Source: Adiantum capillus-veneris
Lineage: Eukaryota > Streptophyta > Polypodiopsida > Polypodiales > Pteridaceae
Direction of reading: 5' to 3'
Assembly (NCBI GenBank): GCA_014529385.2
Contig: CM043964.1
Location: forward strand, 3,964,997 to 4,028,996
DNA length: 64,000 nucleotides
Part shown: positions 35,926 through 47,973 of the stretch, one piece after another
How the letters are laid out: each line of letters begins with the position of its first letter
Numbering within the stretch: the first letter of the stretch is position 1
Notes under the pieces: generated by a model
What the model was told of the DNA's origin: nothing
The model's input: the letters and a program-made list of their open reading frames with translations, nothing else
The model's database searches: none
Program-made: the position numbers and the translations under genes

Positions 35926-37771
35926 ACTTAATCTTTAGTTTTAAGCCCCACCTCCATATAATAGTGTAGTCTAGGAGGCAAGCCTCTTCAACTCATTGTG
36001 AATACCAGCACATGCTTGAGACTTCTCTTTTAGGCCCAAACATAAGCTTGAGCTTCACTTGCATGTGGCTACCAAGGGCAACCGGACCTTTAGGCTCGAA
36101 CTTAATTTCGAACCTCTTTTGAATATTCTACTACAGTTCTAGGGTGCAAGACTAGCTTCATGACATCCTTGTGGATACCAAGGGCATAAAATAATATCTT
36201 TAGGCTCAAACTTTAGTTCCGAGCCTCAACTGCATATGCTAGTGTAGGCTAGCCTCATGACATTGTTGTGGTTACAAATGGCAAGAGACTCGAACTAAGT
36301 TTGGAATTTGCCTGTAGCACTATCGTGCAAGGCTAACTTCATGACATCGTTCAGGCTACTAATAAGGGCACAAAGCAACACATGGATATCAATGGCAAGA
36401 GGCTACCATGCAAGGCTAACCTCATGAAATCCTTGAGGCTACTACTAAGGGCATAGAACAACACCTTTAGGGTGAAACTTAAGTTCAAGCCTTGCCTACA
36501 TATGCTAGTATAGCATTGAGGTGCAAGGCTAGCCTCATGACATCCTTCGGGTTATTGAGGGTATAGATTAACACCTTCATGATAGAACTTTAGTTCGAGT
36601 CTCAACTGCATATGCTAGTGTAACAACACTGTGCAACGCTAGCCACATGAATCCTTGTGGCTACCAATGGAAAGAGGCTTGAGCTTAAGTTCGAACCTTG
36701 CCTACGTATGCTAGTGTAGCACTACTATAGGCAAGGCCACAGCCTCATGACATCCTTGTGGCTATCAATGGCAAGAGGCTCGAACTTAAGTTTGAGCCTT
36801 GCCTACATACGATGTGCAAGGCCATAGCCTCATGGCATTTTTGTGGCTACCAAGGGTATGGAACAACACCTTTAGGCTCAAACTTAAATTTTAAGCTTCA
36901 TTAGTTGCTAGTGTAGCAATAGGGTGCTAGGCTAGCCTCATAAAACCCTTGTGGCTACCAAGCCCATAGAAGAACACCGTTAGGCTCAAACTTAATTTCA
37001 AGCCTCGCGTGAATATGCTAGTGTAGCACTAGGGTGCAAAGCTAGTCTCATGGCATCCTTGTGTCTACCAAGGGCAGTATGCCAGTATAACACTATCATG
37101 TAAAGCTAGCCTCATGACATCGTTGTGGCTACCAAGTGCATAGAAAAACACCTATAATTTTGAGCCTCAAGTGCATATGCTATTGGTAGCATCTAAGGCA
37201 AGGGCCTCATGATATACGTGTGGCTACCTGGGGCAAGAGACTCGAACTTAAGCTCGAGCCTGATATGTATATGTTAGTGTAGCACGAGGTGTAGCACTAT
37301 TGTGCAAGTCCATAGCCTCATGGAATCCTTGTGGCTACCAAGCGCATAGAACAACATCTTTAGGCTCAAACTTAAGTTTGAGCCTCATCGTCGGCATATG
37401 CGAGGGTAGCACTAGGGTGCAAGGCTAGCCTCATGACCTTTAATTTTGAGCCTCAAGTGCATATGCTATTATATGGCTGGCATAAACCTTTAATTTTGAG
37501 ACTCAAGTGCATATGCTATTATATGGCTGGCATCCAAAGCAAGGGCCTCATGGTGTCCTTGTGACTACCAAGGGCAAGAGACTCAAACTTAAGCATGATC
37601 CTTATATGTATATATTAGTGTAGCAATAATATGCAAGGACATAGCCTCGCGGCATCCTTCTGGTTACCAACAAGGGCATGGAACAACACCTTTGGGTTTG
37701 AACTTAAGTTTAAGCCTCAATAGTTGCTATGATATCCTTGTGGCTACCATGGGAATATGCTAGTACAACAC
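35926..37771. repeat. Satellite array with a palindromic core, about 17 units
   Basis: Units of about 70-160 bp contain 'ttaggctcaaacttaagtt(c/t)gagcctc', 'gcatatgctagtgtagcact', 'gtgcaaggctagcctcatgacatcc' and 'ttgtggctaccaagggca'. The GGCTC-AACTTAAGTT-GAGCC dyad recurs near 36085, 36200, 36470, 36676, 36775, 36983, 37238, 37360 and 37700, among others. The array stops exactly at the chromovirus 5' LTR. Confidence 0.88.
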
Positions 37772-38712
37772 TGTAACAAGACTTGATTTCGAGGTGTTTT
37801 AGTAATAAATTTTGTTTTCTAGGAAGTTTTTGTCATTTTAAAGTTAGTCCACTGTGTAGAAGGATGTGTGGATTGTTTTCATCCGATAATTTTTTTTTGA
37901 TCCGGAAGGCACTTTCTGGGGCATTTTTGAAGGCGTTAACGTGGGATTTTGAAAAAGTGATGTATGAAGCGATTGAAGCCTGCGTTATAAGGAACAACTT
38001 TGGTTCTTTGAGTCTTTAGAGATTTTGATGTTTTGATGCTCGTTGAAGGCCAAAGATTAAGAAAAAAGTTGGATTTGCTGTTTTTGCATCGTTTTTGTAG
38101 AAAATGCTGTTTTGCAGGTTGATTTTCAGCAAATCGGAGCAGGCTATGGAAATTTTCCATCACATAGCCGTCGAAGAGCGCAGCGAGGGCAACAAGATTG
38201 TATGAGACGGACTTGGGCTGTTTTGGCTCCGTTTGGGAGTTATGTTCAGTTGAAGACAACTGAAAAATTGTGGACTTCAAAAAAAACTAACCTCTACGGA
38301 TCGCTTCGCGATCACGTTTTTTTACCTTGTTCTCACAGGTATATTGGCGCACAAGTCGAGTCGACCGAACGCCAAAAATAGAAAAGCGGCTATTTTAAGA
38401 GGTCGCAGGCTTTTGGAGGAGAAGAGAAGGACGGGTGGTGCGTTTTGGGGGGATTCACCATTCTCTCTTCTGCGAGTGCGAGTGCGAGTGCGAGTGAGAG
38501 TGAGAGTGCGAGTGCGAGTGCGAGTGCGAGTGCGAGTGAGACGCTGCATGCAAGCGAATTGAAGCTCGGGGGTGGTCGGGAGGTTCGAGCTCCGTACAAC
38601 GGAGTGCGCCCATATATATATTCAATTGCTCCTCTGTTGTATCAAACACTATCAATACAAAGATTTCTTCCTCTGTTTTGCTGTCTATCTCTATTATTCG
38701 GTTCCCGTGACA
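37772..38712 (+). repeat. 5' LTR of the chromovirus
   Basis: 941 bp. It carries eleven GAGTGC/GAGTGA hexamers (about 38475-38540), a TATATATA box at about 38612 and a GATCGC-TTC-GCGATC hairpin near 38300. Confidence 0.95.
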
Positions 38713-38744
38713 ATTGGTATCAGAGCAAGCGGTTGATTCTGGAC

Positions 38745-39776
38745 ATGGACGGATACGAGAAGAAGATAAAGGAGCAAGAATACCTGATTCGACGACTACG
38801 ACAGGATCTGGAAATTTCAAATCGGGAGCGTGCTGAGGCTCTGCGAGGCAAAGCAACACGAGACCCTGATATCTATGTGGAAATTAATGGTGAAGAGGAA
38901 AACGGAAACCATGCTATTCCACCAGGAAACAATAATCAACGAGTGGGCGCTGGGGCACCGGGCGGTGGAGATGGTGGTGATGATGGAGATGATGATGATG
39001 GGAACGGTGGTGATGGACGTCGCGGTCGTCCACATGAAAGAGAGCGGATTGACGGCGAAGCGGAAACTAAGGAAAGGAGAGTACGAAGAAGGGAACGTGA
39101 TGAAGAAGATGCAGATGAAGATTCTGAAAGGGCAGCTTTGCAGCAAGTCTTCAAGAAGGCAAAGATTAACGAGTTTAATGGCATTGAGAAAACTGGTGAA
39201 GATCTCGAAGCATGGATTGAAGAGTTAGAAGATTATTTTGCATTGAAGAAGTTCTCTGAAGAGGCAAAAGCAAAGGTTGCAGTTGTTCATCTTCGACAAA
39301 CCGCAAAACTTTGGTGGAAAGCATACCTTAAACAGCGAACAAAGGTTACTCCAATCACTTGGGAGGAATTTAAAATGCAAGCGTATAAAAGGTACTGTTC
39401 TCCACACTATGAGATGGATAAAAAGATGGAGTTTTACAAGTTTCAGCAGCAACCTGAGGACGAGCCAAGTCTTACTGTACATGAGTATAAGGAGAAGTTT
39501 TTGCGACTTCACAAGTATGCACCGGAAGTAGAAGGAGAGGCGTTGACAAACAAATTTATTGAAGGACTGCGTAAAGATCTGTATTATCAAGTAAAGGGTG
39601 CAGGGGCTACCGATTTTCTGGATGCTATTACGAAGGCCGAAAATTATGAGAAGAAGGTGAAGTATGAGAGCCGCAACCCTACTCCAAGCAGAATTATACC
39701 TACCGGGCATAGAATGCAGAATAGGCCTTTTCAGACAAACACTGAGTTTCCCCGAAGGAATTTTACAAATAATTAG
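38745..39776 (+). CDS. gag: Chromovirus Gag (capsid part), ends at an in-frame TAG
   Basis: The Met at 38745 lies 30 bp after the primer site. The upstream open frame is LTR hexamer sequence and is not used. The N-terminus is a charged coiled-coil-like stretch ([20 protein letters not shown]), then an Asp/Gly-rich and Arg/Glu-rich linker. The Gag capsid domain lies at about residues 145-315 ([42 protein letters not shown]). TAG at 39774-39776 cuts the frame inside an Asn/Gln-rich linker. The same frame resumes directly after it. Confidence 0.88.
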   Translation: MDGYEKKIKEQEYLIRRLRQDLEISNRERAEALRGKATRDPDIYVEINGEEENGNHAIPPGNNNQRVGAGAPGGGDGGDDGDDDDGNGGDGRRGRPHERERIDGEAETKERRVRRRERDEEDADEDSERAALQQVFKKAKINEFNGIEKTGEDLEAWIEELEDYFALKKFSEEAKAKVAVVHLRQTAKLWWKAYLKQRTKVTPITWEEFKMQAYKRYCSPHYEMDKKMEFYKFQQQPEDEPSLTVHEYKEKFLRLHKYAPEVEGEALTNKFIEGLRKDLYYQVKGAGATDFLDAITKAENYEKKVKYESRNPTPSRIIPTGHRMQNRPFQTNTEFPRRNFTNN

Positions 39777-40049
39777 AGAAGACCACCCAATAATTTTTCA
39801 AACCAGAATCAGAATTTCAATCGAAATCAGAGTACAAATCAGAATGCTGTAAACAACCGCAATCAAAATTTGGGACACAATACTGTAAACAACCGCAATC
39901 AAAATTTGGGTCAAAATGATGCAAATCAGAATCAAAGAAGACGACAACCGCTGCGGTGGCAACATGATCCTGCTTTTCTAGAACGAGCAAGGAGATTTGG
40001 GTTATGTTTTTGTTGCGGTGAGCAAGGTCACAAGACGTTCGAATGCTAA
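39777..40049 (+). pseudogene. Gag nucleocapsid segment between two stops
   Basis: In frame with gag: an Asn/Gln-rich linker with a duplicated VNNRNQNLG block (about 39849-39915), then one CCHC zinc knuckle (CFCCGEQGHKTFEC, 40008-40046). A TAA at 40047-40049 comes immediately after its last Cys, at the gag/pol boundary. Confidence 0.85.
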
Positions 40050-40082
40050 AATAAGGAGATCGATCAGGCTGTTCTTGCACGA

Positions 40083-42074
40083 ATGGAAGCCAATATGAAT
40101 GCGATGGACACCACGATTGAGGAAGCGAGCGAGGAAGGTAAGTGCTCTGAAATTCCTATGAAATGCATGACAACGTCTGTCCATCATTTAAGGGCATCCG
40201 TTATAAGAATTCGGGGTAAGATAGGAACTGAAATTGTGAATTTTCTCATTGATTCGGGTAGTACGCATTGTTTTATGTCTAACAAGCTTGCGCAGACTTT
40301 GAAATTGAATTCTGATTCCCAGATTAGGAGACCTGTAGAATTGGCCAATGGGAAGAAACATTATACAGAGGGTCATATTCAAAACTTACCTTTTTTGCTG
40401 AACAAAGAGAAACATTCGGGAGAATTTTATGTTATTAGCATGGGTGAACGGGATGTAATTTTGGGAATGGATTGGTTGGCTGCGAACCATGCATTGATTG
40501 ATTGTGAGAGGGGTGAGTTGGTTTTTAAAAACAGAGATGGTCATGCGATTAAAGCTGAGGAGAGAAATACTAAATCACTTCTGATTTCTGCCATGAAACT
40601 TTTGAGGGGGGTGAGACAAGGGTGTGAGACGTTTCTTGTGTTTGCTAACGAGATTAAAGAGGATTCTGGGAATAAACAGAAAGGGGAAAATCCAGAATTT
40701 GTAGTGGATCTCTTACATGAATTTAAGGATGTGTTCCCGGACGATCTTCCTGGTATGCCTCCGCCTAGAGAGGTAGACCACGCCATAGATCTATATCCAG
40801 GAGCAACACCTTATTCAAGGGCTCCATACAGGTTCAATATTGATGAGCTTAAAGAGCTCAAGATACAACTTGATGACCTTTTGAAAAAGGGTTTTATTAA
40901 ACCTAGTGTATCTCCTTGGGGCAGTCCTGTGTTATTCCAAAAGAAAAAGGATGGTACATATAGGTTATGCATTGACTACAGGGGGTTAAACAAACAGACC
41001 ATTAAGAACAAATATCCTCTTCCTCACATAGATGAATTGCTTAGCCATTTGAGTGGTGCCACAATATTTTCAAAGGTTGATCTTCGTTCTGGCTACCATC
41101 AAATCCGCATTAAGGTCGAGGACATTCCAAAGACTGCTTTTCGTACACGTTATGGGCATTATGAATTTATAGTTCTTGCTTTTGGTTTGACTAATGCACC
41201 AGCAACTTTCATGTGCTTAATGAATAATATTTTTCACCCGTATCTTGATGACTTCATTCTGGTATTCTTGGATGATATTTTTGTGTATTCTAAGAATGAA
41301 GAAGATCATGCATTGCACTTAAAGAAAACATTTGAGGTTTTGCGTGAACATAAATTGTATGCCAAAGCAAGTAAGTGTACTTTTGCAAAGGATCAGATTG
41401 TGTACTTGGGAAGAGTGATTTCTAAAGAGGGGATTCACATTGACCTTGACAAAGTTAAGACTATTGTGGAGTGGCCAACACCAAAGTCATTAAGGGATGT
41501 GAGAAGCTTTATGGGTCTAGCACAATATGAGAGAGCACACATTAAAGATTTCTCTAAGATACCAAGTCCTTTGACCGAATTGACCAAGAAAGACAAGGGT
41601 TTTGTGTGGACTTCTACCTGTGAGACTGCTTTTCAGACCTTGAAGGCTAAAATAGCAGAAAATTGTGTTTTGAAAGTTCCTGAGATGGGCAAACCATTTG
41701 TTGTGTCATGTGATGCTAGTGGTGAACAACTAGGGTGTGTTTTGACACACGAAGGAAGAGTGGTTGCATATGAGTCTAGGAAATTAAGACGACATGAATT
41801 GAACTATGCAACACATGATCTAGAATTGCTTGCTGTTGTTCATGCATTGAAACATTGGCGTCATCTGTTGCTTGGTGTCAAATTTGAATTGCGTACTGAT
41901 CATCAAAGTTTGAAGTATATTTTCACGCAGCCATTATTAAACAACAGACAAAGGAGATGGATTGAATTGTTGGCTGAGTATGATTTTGACTTGAAGTATT
42001 TGTGTGGGAAAGAAAATAAAGTTGCAGATGCATTGAGTCGTAGGCCCATGTGTAATTTGTTAACTATTGTGTGA
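40083..42074 (+). CDS. pol: Chromovirus Pol: protease, reverse transcriptase, RNase H
   Basis: The frame is the same as gag and open between TAA 40047 and TGA 42072. The protease shows [13 protein letters not shown] (Asp at about 40251) and ILGMDWL. The RT shows [36 protein letters not shown] and the catalytic FLDDI (about 41265). RNase H shows [16 protein letters not shown] and VADALSR, so all four acidic positions are present. The usual YYRRFI block after RT is altered to YERAHI. A Met at 40083 exists but translation as a Gag-Pol fusion is what the family does. The ORF ends at the RNase H/integrase boundary. Confidence 0.93.
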   Translation: MEANMNAMDTTIEEASEEGKCSEIPMKCMTTSVHHLRASVIRIRGKIGTEIVNFLIDSGSTHCFMSNKLAQTLKLNSDSQIRRPVELANGKKHYTEGHIQNLPFLLNKEKHSGEFYVISMGERDVILGMDWLAANHALIDCERGELVFKNRDGHAIKAEERNTKSLLISAMKLLRGVRQGCETFLVFANEIKEDSGNKQKGENPEFVVDLLHEFKDVFPDDLPGMPPPREVDHAIDLYPGATPYSRAPYRFNIDELKELKIQLDDLLKKGFIKPSVSPWGSPVLFQKKKDGTYRLCIDYRGLNKQTIKNKYPLPHIDELLSHLSGATIFSKVDLRSGYHQIRIKVEDIPKTAFRTRYGHYEFIVLAFGLTNAPATFMCLMNNIFHPYLDDFILVFLDDIFVYSKNEEDHALHLKKTFEVLREHKLYAKASKCTFAKDQIVYLGRVISKEGIHIDLDKVKTIVEWPTPKSLRDVRSFMGLAQYERAHIKDFSKIPSPLTELTKKDKGFVWTSTCETAFQTLKAKIAENCVLKVPEMGKPFVVSCDASGEQLGCVLTHEGRVVAYESRKLRRHELNYATHDLELLAVVHALKHWRHLLLGVKFELRTDHQSLKYIFTQPLLNNRQRRWIELLAEYDFDLKYLCGKENKVADALSRRPMCNLLTIV

Positions 42075-43511
42075 TCCAATTTGGTTGATGAGATACATGC
42101 CGAAGTTGAAAGCAATTCTTTTTACATGCCTATTTTGAAATTCTTACGTGAGAATATTGGTGAGATGTATGAGAACAGATATCACTTGTATAAGGGAAAT
42201 CTATATTATTATGACCGCTTGTGTATTCCTGCAAATTCTGCTTTTAAGAGTCAAATTCTTCATGAGTGTCATAACTCACCTTTTTCTGGTCATCCTGGAT
42301 TGAGTAAGACATATGAAAAGATTAAAACTTCATTCTTTTGGCCACGTATGAAATTGGATGTTAAGAATTATGTGCGTGAATGCTTTCAATGTCAACAAGT
42401 TAAAATTGAACATAAGAGGATGCCTGGTGACCTTCAACCCTTAGACATTCCTTTACAGAAGTGGGAGTCTATATCTATGGACTTTATTATTAGACTTCCT
42501 ACTACTCGTGGAGGGTATGACTCGATCTTTGTGGTAGTAGATAGACTCACAAAACAGGCTCACTTCTTTCCTGTGAAAATAACTGATACTGCTTTGACCA
42601 TTGCACGCTTGTTTGTGAAAGAGATATTTCGTTTGCATGGCATGCCCAAGAGCATAGTGTCTGACAGAGATTCTAAGTTCACTTCACATTTCTGGAGAGC
42701 GACTTTTGACTCTATAGGTACCCAGTTACGCATGTCTACTGCTTTTCATCCTCAAACCGATGGGGAAACGGAGAGAGTGAATCGTATTTTAGAAGATATG
42801 TTACGAATGTATGTCAATGAAAACCAATCTAATTGGAATGAATATTTGCCTTTGGTTGAATTTGCATACAACAGTTCATATCATTCATCTATTAGGATGA
42901 CCCCGTTTGAAGCAATGTATGGCTATAACTGTCCCACACCTATAAATTTTCTTAGCTCAAGGAATAAGGTAGAACTGTCATGTGAGATGCTTGAAAAGCT
43001 GGATAACGAGTTGGCCAAAATCAGGGGGAATATTAGAGAAGCCCAAAAGAGACATAAATTGTATTATGACAAGAAACATCGGGTTGTGGAGTATGAAACT
43101 GGGGATATGGTTTTCTTAAAAGTTATTCCCGAGAAGTCTCATTTAATTATTGGGAAGGATAAGCGATTGTCTCCACGATTTGCTGGGCCATTTAAAATTT
43201 TGAAGCGCATTGGTTCATTAGCTTACAAATTGGAATTGCCTTCTCATGTCAAAGTGCATCCTGTATTTCATGTGAGTTTATTGAAAAAGTATGTTCCTAA
43301 CGTGCACCATGTTTTACAGGACAACTCTAAGTTGAAAGATGACGGAACATTGACAGTAGAACCAGATTTAGTGCTAGATAGGCGTGTCAAACATTTGAGA
43401 AATAGAGACATTGTGGAAGTTTTGGTTAAGTGGCAGAACTATCCAGTAGAGGATGCATCTTGGGTTGATCTTAGTGTTTTGCAAAGCGAATTTCCCTCCT
43501 TCCAACTCTGA
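42075..43511 (+). CDS. int: Chromovirus integrase with chromodomain-like C-terminus
   Basis: In frame with pol after TGA 42072-42074. The zinc-binding HHCC domain reads HECHNSPFSGHPG ... CFQCQQ. The DDE core has Asp in SMDFI (about 42480), Asp in VSDRDSKF (about 42662) and Glu in DGETERVN (about 42765). A C-terminal GPF-KIL/HPVFHVS module precedes a terminal VLDRRVKHLRNRDIVEVLVK segment that fits the diverged chromodomain of plant chromoviruses, thought to guide insertion into chromatin. No start codon is expected because this is part of the polyprotein. Confidence 0.92.
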   Translation, partial: SNLVDEIHAEVESNSFYMPILKFLRENIGEMYENRYHLYKGNLYYYDRLCIPANSAFKSQILHECHNSPFSGHPGLSKTYEKIKTSFFWPRMKLDVKNYVRECFQCQQVKIEHKRMPGDLQPLDIPLQKWESISMDFIIRLPTTRGGYDSIFVVVDRLTKQAHFFPVKITDTALTIARLFVKEIFRLHGMPKSIVSDRDSKFTSHFWRATFDSIGTQLRMSTAFHPQTDGETERVNRILEDMLRMYVNENQSNWNEYLPLVEFAYNSSYHSSIRMTPFEAMYGYNCPTPINFLSSRNKVELSCEMLEKLDNELAKIRGNIREAQKRHKLYYDKKHRVVEYETGDMVFLKVIPEKSHLIIGKDKRLSPRFAGPFKILKRIGSLAYKLELPSHVKVHPVFHVSLLKKYVPNVHHVLQDNSKLKDDGTLTVEPDLVLDRRVKHLRNRDIVEVLVKWQNYPVEDASWVDLSVLQSEFPSFQL

Positions 43512-43540
43512 GGACAGAGTTAATTTTGAAAAGGGGAGAT

Positions 43541-44500
43541 TGTAACAAGACTTGATTTCGAGGTGTTTTAGTAATAAATTTTGTTTTCTAGGAAGTTTTT
43601 GTCATTTTAAAGTTAGTCCACTGTGTAGAAGGATTTGTGGATTGTTTTCGTCCGATAAAATTTTTTTGATCCGGAAGGCACTTTCTGGGACATTTTTGAA
43701 GGCGTTAACGTGGGATTTTGAAAAAGTGATGTATGAAGCGATTGAAGCCTGCGTTATAAGGAACAACTTTGGTTCTTTGATTCTTTAGAGATTTTGATGT
43801 TTTGATGCTCGTTGAAGGCCAAAGATTAAGAAAAAAGTTGGATTTGCTGTTTTTGCATCGTTTTTGTAGAAAATGCTGTTTTGCAGGTTGATTTTCAGCA
43901 AATCGGAGCAGGCTATGGAAATTTTCCATCACATAGTCGTCGAAGAGCGCAGCGAGGGCAACAAGATTGTATGAGACGGACTTGGGCTGTTTTGGCTCCG
44001 TTTGGGAGTTATGTTCAGTTGAAGACAACTGAAAAATTGTGGACTTAAAAAAAAAAATAAATAAATAAATAAAAACAAAACTAACCTCTACGGATCGCTT
44101 CGCGATCACGTTTTTTTACCTTGTTCTCGCAGGTATATTGGCGCGCAAGTCGAGTCGACCGAACGCCAAAAATAGAAAAGCGGCTATTTTAAGAGGTCGC
44201 AGGCTTTTGGAGGAGAAGAGAAGGACGGGTGGTGCGTTTTGGGGGGATTCACCATTCTCTCTTCTGCGAGTGCGAGTGCGAGTGCGAGTGAGAGTGAGAG
44301 TGCGAGTGCGAGTGCGAGTGCGAGTGAGACGCTGCATGCAAGCGAATTGAAGCTCGGGGGTGGTCGGGAGGTTCGAGCTCCGTACAACGGAGTGCGCCCA
44401 TATATATATTCAATTGCTCCTCTGTTGTATCAAACACTATCAATACAAAGATTTCTTCCTCTGTTTTGCTGTCTATCTCTATTATTCGGTTCCCGTGACA
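43541..44500 (+). repeat. 3' LTR of the chromovirus
   Basis: 960 bp with ten hexamers and an expanded A/TAAA tract near 44047-44075 that is absent from the 5' LTR. Confidence 0.95.
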
Positions 44501-44830
44501 CACATCTACTGTCTCACCTTTATTCTGCACCAAACCTTGTACTTCTTGCCACACTTTGGCAGGATCTTCTATGTTCACAAACTCCACTTACAATCCATGC
44601 CTCATATTGTCCCAACTCAATCTTACAGGTGGATCAGCCACACGCAACTACTCTTCAAATGCTTTGGACCAAACTCGTGCATCACTCTTCAAACAAATTT
44701 GGAGAAGACATAACATCTACGTCGGGTCATGAATCTGATTGTTGCTAATGCAGGCAACCTCCATCTTTTCCAAAAAGTCTTCCACATCTTCATCACTTCT
44801 TCCAACTCAATCCCTAGAAACTTCAATGGA
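44501..44830 (-). pseudogene. Minus-strand retrotransposon gag fragment
   Basis: Reading down from about 44815: EDFLEKMEVACISNNQ, ICLKSDARVWSKAFEE, RLSWDNMRHGL and [19 protein letters not shown], with about three stops in the same frame. This is a Gag capsid N-terminal pattern. The frame is cut exactly at the chromovirus 3' end (44500). Its continuation is not present at the other side of the chromovirus. Confidence 0.65.
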
Positions 44831-45770
44831 GCTTTTCTTTAGATAAGGACAAACACATGCACATCAAATGAGTTTTCATAGTTAATCATTGGAATTACAA
44901 CAGGCAAAGGGCATTCCAGTATCTCTCGTAATCTTCTTGGCCCGAACATAAAGACTATGCGCTTCTGGAAAAAAATCTTCCTGGACATATGAATATTTAT
45001 CTGGATTCTTTGAGTTAAATGAAAAGGAGTGAATTGAGGGCCATTTTGATCATCCATTAAAGTCAACCATGCAGGTCCTAAGAAAGCACACCTGTCTTAT
45101 CCTATGATTTTACCAAAAGTTCAGCAACATAATAGCATAAATGGATTAAAAGACCAAAAAACCAGCCATCATAACTTGGAAAAATTTTGGCAGAGTTTCC
45201 CCAGAAGTAGAGCAGTAAGAACCCAAAATATAGACTGTATATGTATGCATAAACTGCCAACAATAGAACCCGAGCATCAAGTAGGAATCACTAGTACACA
45301 GCCTATGGTGAGGTCACAAAAAGGGTGCTCCAGCCACTTGTATCACCGAAAGGATCTCACATTTCAGAATCCCCCAGCTCAATAAAACCTCACGCTATCA
45401 ACCCTCTCACGAAGGCTTATACAAATCTTGTATAGTCAAGCCTCAGAAATGACTATCTTCCAAACCAAGTCTCAAAAATGGCTGGGATTGCCAAATAAAA
45501 CCAAGTATGGATCCACAAAGGTGTAGAATGGCAGTTTCAACAAGTAACGTACAATATCAACAGACAATGCACTCAAACAGGCGCCAAATGATATATACCC
45601 ATGACAAATGCAAGTGACTTCCACTGTCAGTGTATCACTCTACTCCAACTACCTGTACCTATGTGAATCACCTGTGCCTGTGACCTACAACCTGTAATCC
45701 CGAATCTCAAAACTTGAAGCTCGAAGTAGAAGGTACTCGGAGAAGATCCTCCGTGGGGGCGCCAAAAAAA
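44831..45770 (-). other. Leader of the minus-strand element, with primer-site candidate
   Basis: About 0.9 kb without a clear frame separates the gag fragment from a TGGCGCCCCCACGGAGGA site (minus strand, 45764 downward) that sits seven T residues from the LTR edge. I do not know which tRNA it would match. Confidence 0.5.
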
Positions 45771-45832
45771 TGTGAGCGGGATGGAAACACACAGAACGCC
45801 TCTAAAATGACCCGACACACACTCTTGGGATG

Positions 45833-45870
<38 letters not shown>

Positions 45871-45976
45871 TGGGGCATCACTCGGCTTACACAACCCACT
45901 TGGCCAAGACAGGGAACACACCTATGGAGTGAGAGGAGAGAGACTACTCATTTACCCACTCCACACAAAGAGACAC

Positions 45977-46007
<31 letters not shown>

Positions 46008-46386
46008 AAAAAAACTCAGCTCAAAAGAGGAGAATTTCTGATGTTTAGATACAATTGATCTTGGGCCAACACCAATGGGGAAAATATCTCACACAAAATG
46101 GGTAAAGTATGCCAGATGCAATCACAGATTGGAGCAGAAGCTTCGCTCATAGGAGAAATTTACACAGCGAAATCAAGAAAAAAACAGTGAGAAATTTGGC
46201 AAAATGGACAGTGCCATCGCGTCCGGAATGGCCCAAACCCACAGTCTACAATGTCAAAGTGCTCAAATATGACCTCGGATGAGTAGTTTACGGCCAAAAC
46301 AGGCTCCAAAAACAACAAAAACACAGTTGCGGTTGTTCCTCCTCTTCTCTCCATGTTTTCTTCTCTCAGGTTTTTCAGTTCCCACA
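45771..46386 (-). repeat. Probable LTR of the minus-strand element (about 616 bp)
   Basis: The ends are TGTGAGCGGG on the left and TTCCCACA on the right, giving TGTG/CACA termini. It holds an (AC)n run (about 45836-45868) and an unusual C-run followed by an A-run (about 45969-46013). The partner LTR was not found. Confidence 0.5.
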
Positions 46387-47973
46387 CTTAGATTTATTAC
46401 TTGGGCATCCTTGGCCTTTTAGTTGACCTCAAACGGACCCCGAATAGGACGAAACGTGTCCTCGCAGTGCATAGTTGTCACCTTGTTGCATCCATCCACA
46501 CACCTGGCACTCAACTTTTTCCAATAATGCATCCCTCCACCACATGGGTGGCCCCAAAATATGGTCCTCATGATGAACGTTTTGCATAATTATCACAAGA
46601 AAACACCCATGTTGTGTCCGTACTTATCCACGTGCAAATATTGACCCCATTCGACCTCCTGACGCCACTAGATGCCATCTGACGCACCTGCTTGTCATCG
46701 ACCCGCGGATAGCTTCCTCGAGAAGTTTTATGCACTACCAACTCCTCATTATTATAGAGAAAACACATTGATACTGGTGATAGTGGAAATCGATGCACTA
46801 TGTACATGTTGTTCCACGTGTACACATGTGGGCCCCACGTAACCACCTGGCTTTGGAAAATGAACAATCCTTTATTTGATACACCATGCATATGTATGTA
46901 CATATACACAATCCCTTCTTCCAAAAAACTCCTGACAGCGCGTGTCAATGAAACTATGTTATCTTGAAACCTTGGATTTGTAGAGGTTAACCTTGCATTT
47001 GTAGAGGTTAACCTTGCATTTGTAGAGGTTAACCTTGGATTTTTGTTGATTGCTTGGAGTTCTTTAGAAAGATGAAGAGGAGATGGTAATATGGACATAT
47101 ATGTAGAGAGAAAGGGAAGCACATAGGGGTGTAGAAATGGAGGATGAAGGCTATGGAGGTGTGAGAGAAGTGGCAATGGTGAAGTGGGGGAAATAGGACA
47201 TGGGACTTGCAGGTTTGGGTATGGGAAAGAGAGGGAGAAGTGTGTAAGAGTGAGTAGGTGTGTAGAAGGGTGAGAGAAAATAGGAAGATTTTTTGGTGTA
47301 TGAGGTGGCAGTTTTCAAGTCGGCCATACATTGCATGTAAAATCTTCCTTGACTTCAAAATGTCTGACAAAATTATGAAAAATACTTCAGCTCATGAGCT
47401 ACATTTTCTCTTTTGGACACATCCTCAGATTCGTATAAAAAGAAGGTGCCAAAATTCGAGCAAAAAGCTGTCCCTACAGCACCTAATAAAGCTTGAAGTG
47501 GACCACTATTTGATTCTTTTTCCTTTGTAGTCTTCCAAGTGAGCCCCCCATACATCAACCATGACTAAATATTGCCAAGGATCTTTCACACATGTATGGT
47601 ATAGAAGAAGTATCAAATATAATATATACTTGTGGGATAAAAAGATAGGCTAGCTAGTCATGAAAAATGGACACATGGGATGCATGGTGGCAAAAAATAT
47701 ATAAAATAAAAGGAGGAAAATCATGAGGGAAGGAACCCTCAATTATTCTCTACTTTGAGCGATTTATGAAATTTATTTGAAGATGAAATCTATTTACTTG
47801 TGAATATTTAACTAGGAGGGATGGAAAAAATTATGACTGAGCCGATAAGGTTATTGGTGAATTTTTACGGTGAATTCACATAAGGGTTTTTCAAGGCTTG
47901 TGTGAGTAGAGCTTATGGGATAGAATGATAGTAAAATAGGTATAAGGAATGACACGCGATGGAAGCTAGCAAA
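46387..47973. other. Gene-free stretch with a 21-bp triple repeat
   Basis: No supported gene. Three copies of a 21-bp unit (AACCTTGCATTTGTAGAGGTT type) lie at about 46970-47040. The rest is AT-rich and repeat-poor by eye. Confidence 0.6.

Larger units (their letters stand above)
37772..44500 (+). mobile_element. Young Ty3 chromovirus, 6.73 kb, near-complete
   Basis: LTRs 37772-38712 and 43541-44500 (TGTAACAAG...CGTGACA) differ at about nine positions plus an AT-rich indel and one hexamer unit. The iMet primer site TGGTATCAGAGCAAGC starts at 38715 and a purine tract AAAAGGGGAGA ends just before 43541. Gag, protease, RT, RNase H, integrase and a chromodomain-like tail follow in one frame broken only by three stop codons. 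The flanking 5-mers are AACAC and CACAT, so there is no target duplication. Confidence 0.95.

Noticed and set aside
35926-37771. CRISPR-like array of repeats with a palindromic core
   Set aside because: Units are long, irregular and diverged, spacers are not unique, and the setting is a plant-type repeat region with no cas genes.
38445-38744. Extended gag start with Ser-Ala/Ser-Glu repeats
   Set aside because: The upstream part lies in the LTR hexamer repeat and before the primer site, so the Gag start at 38745 is the sensible one.
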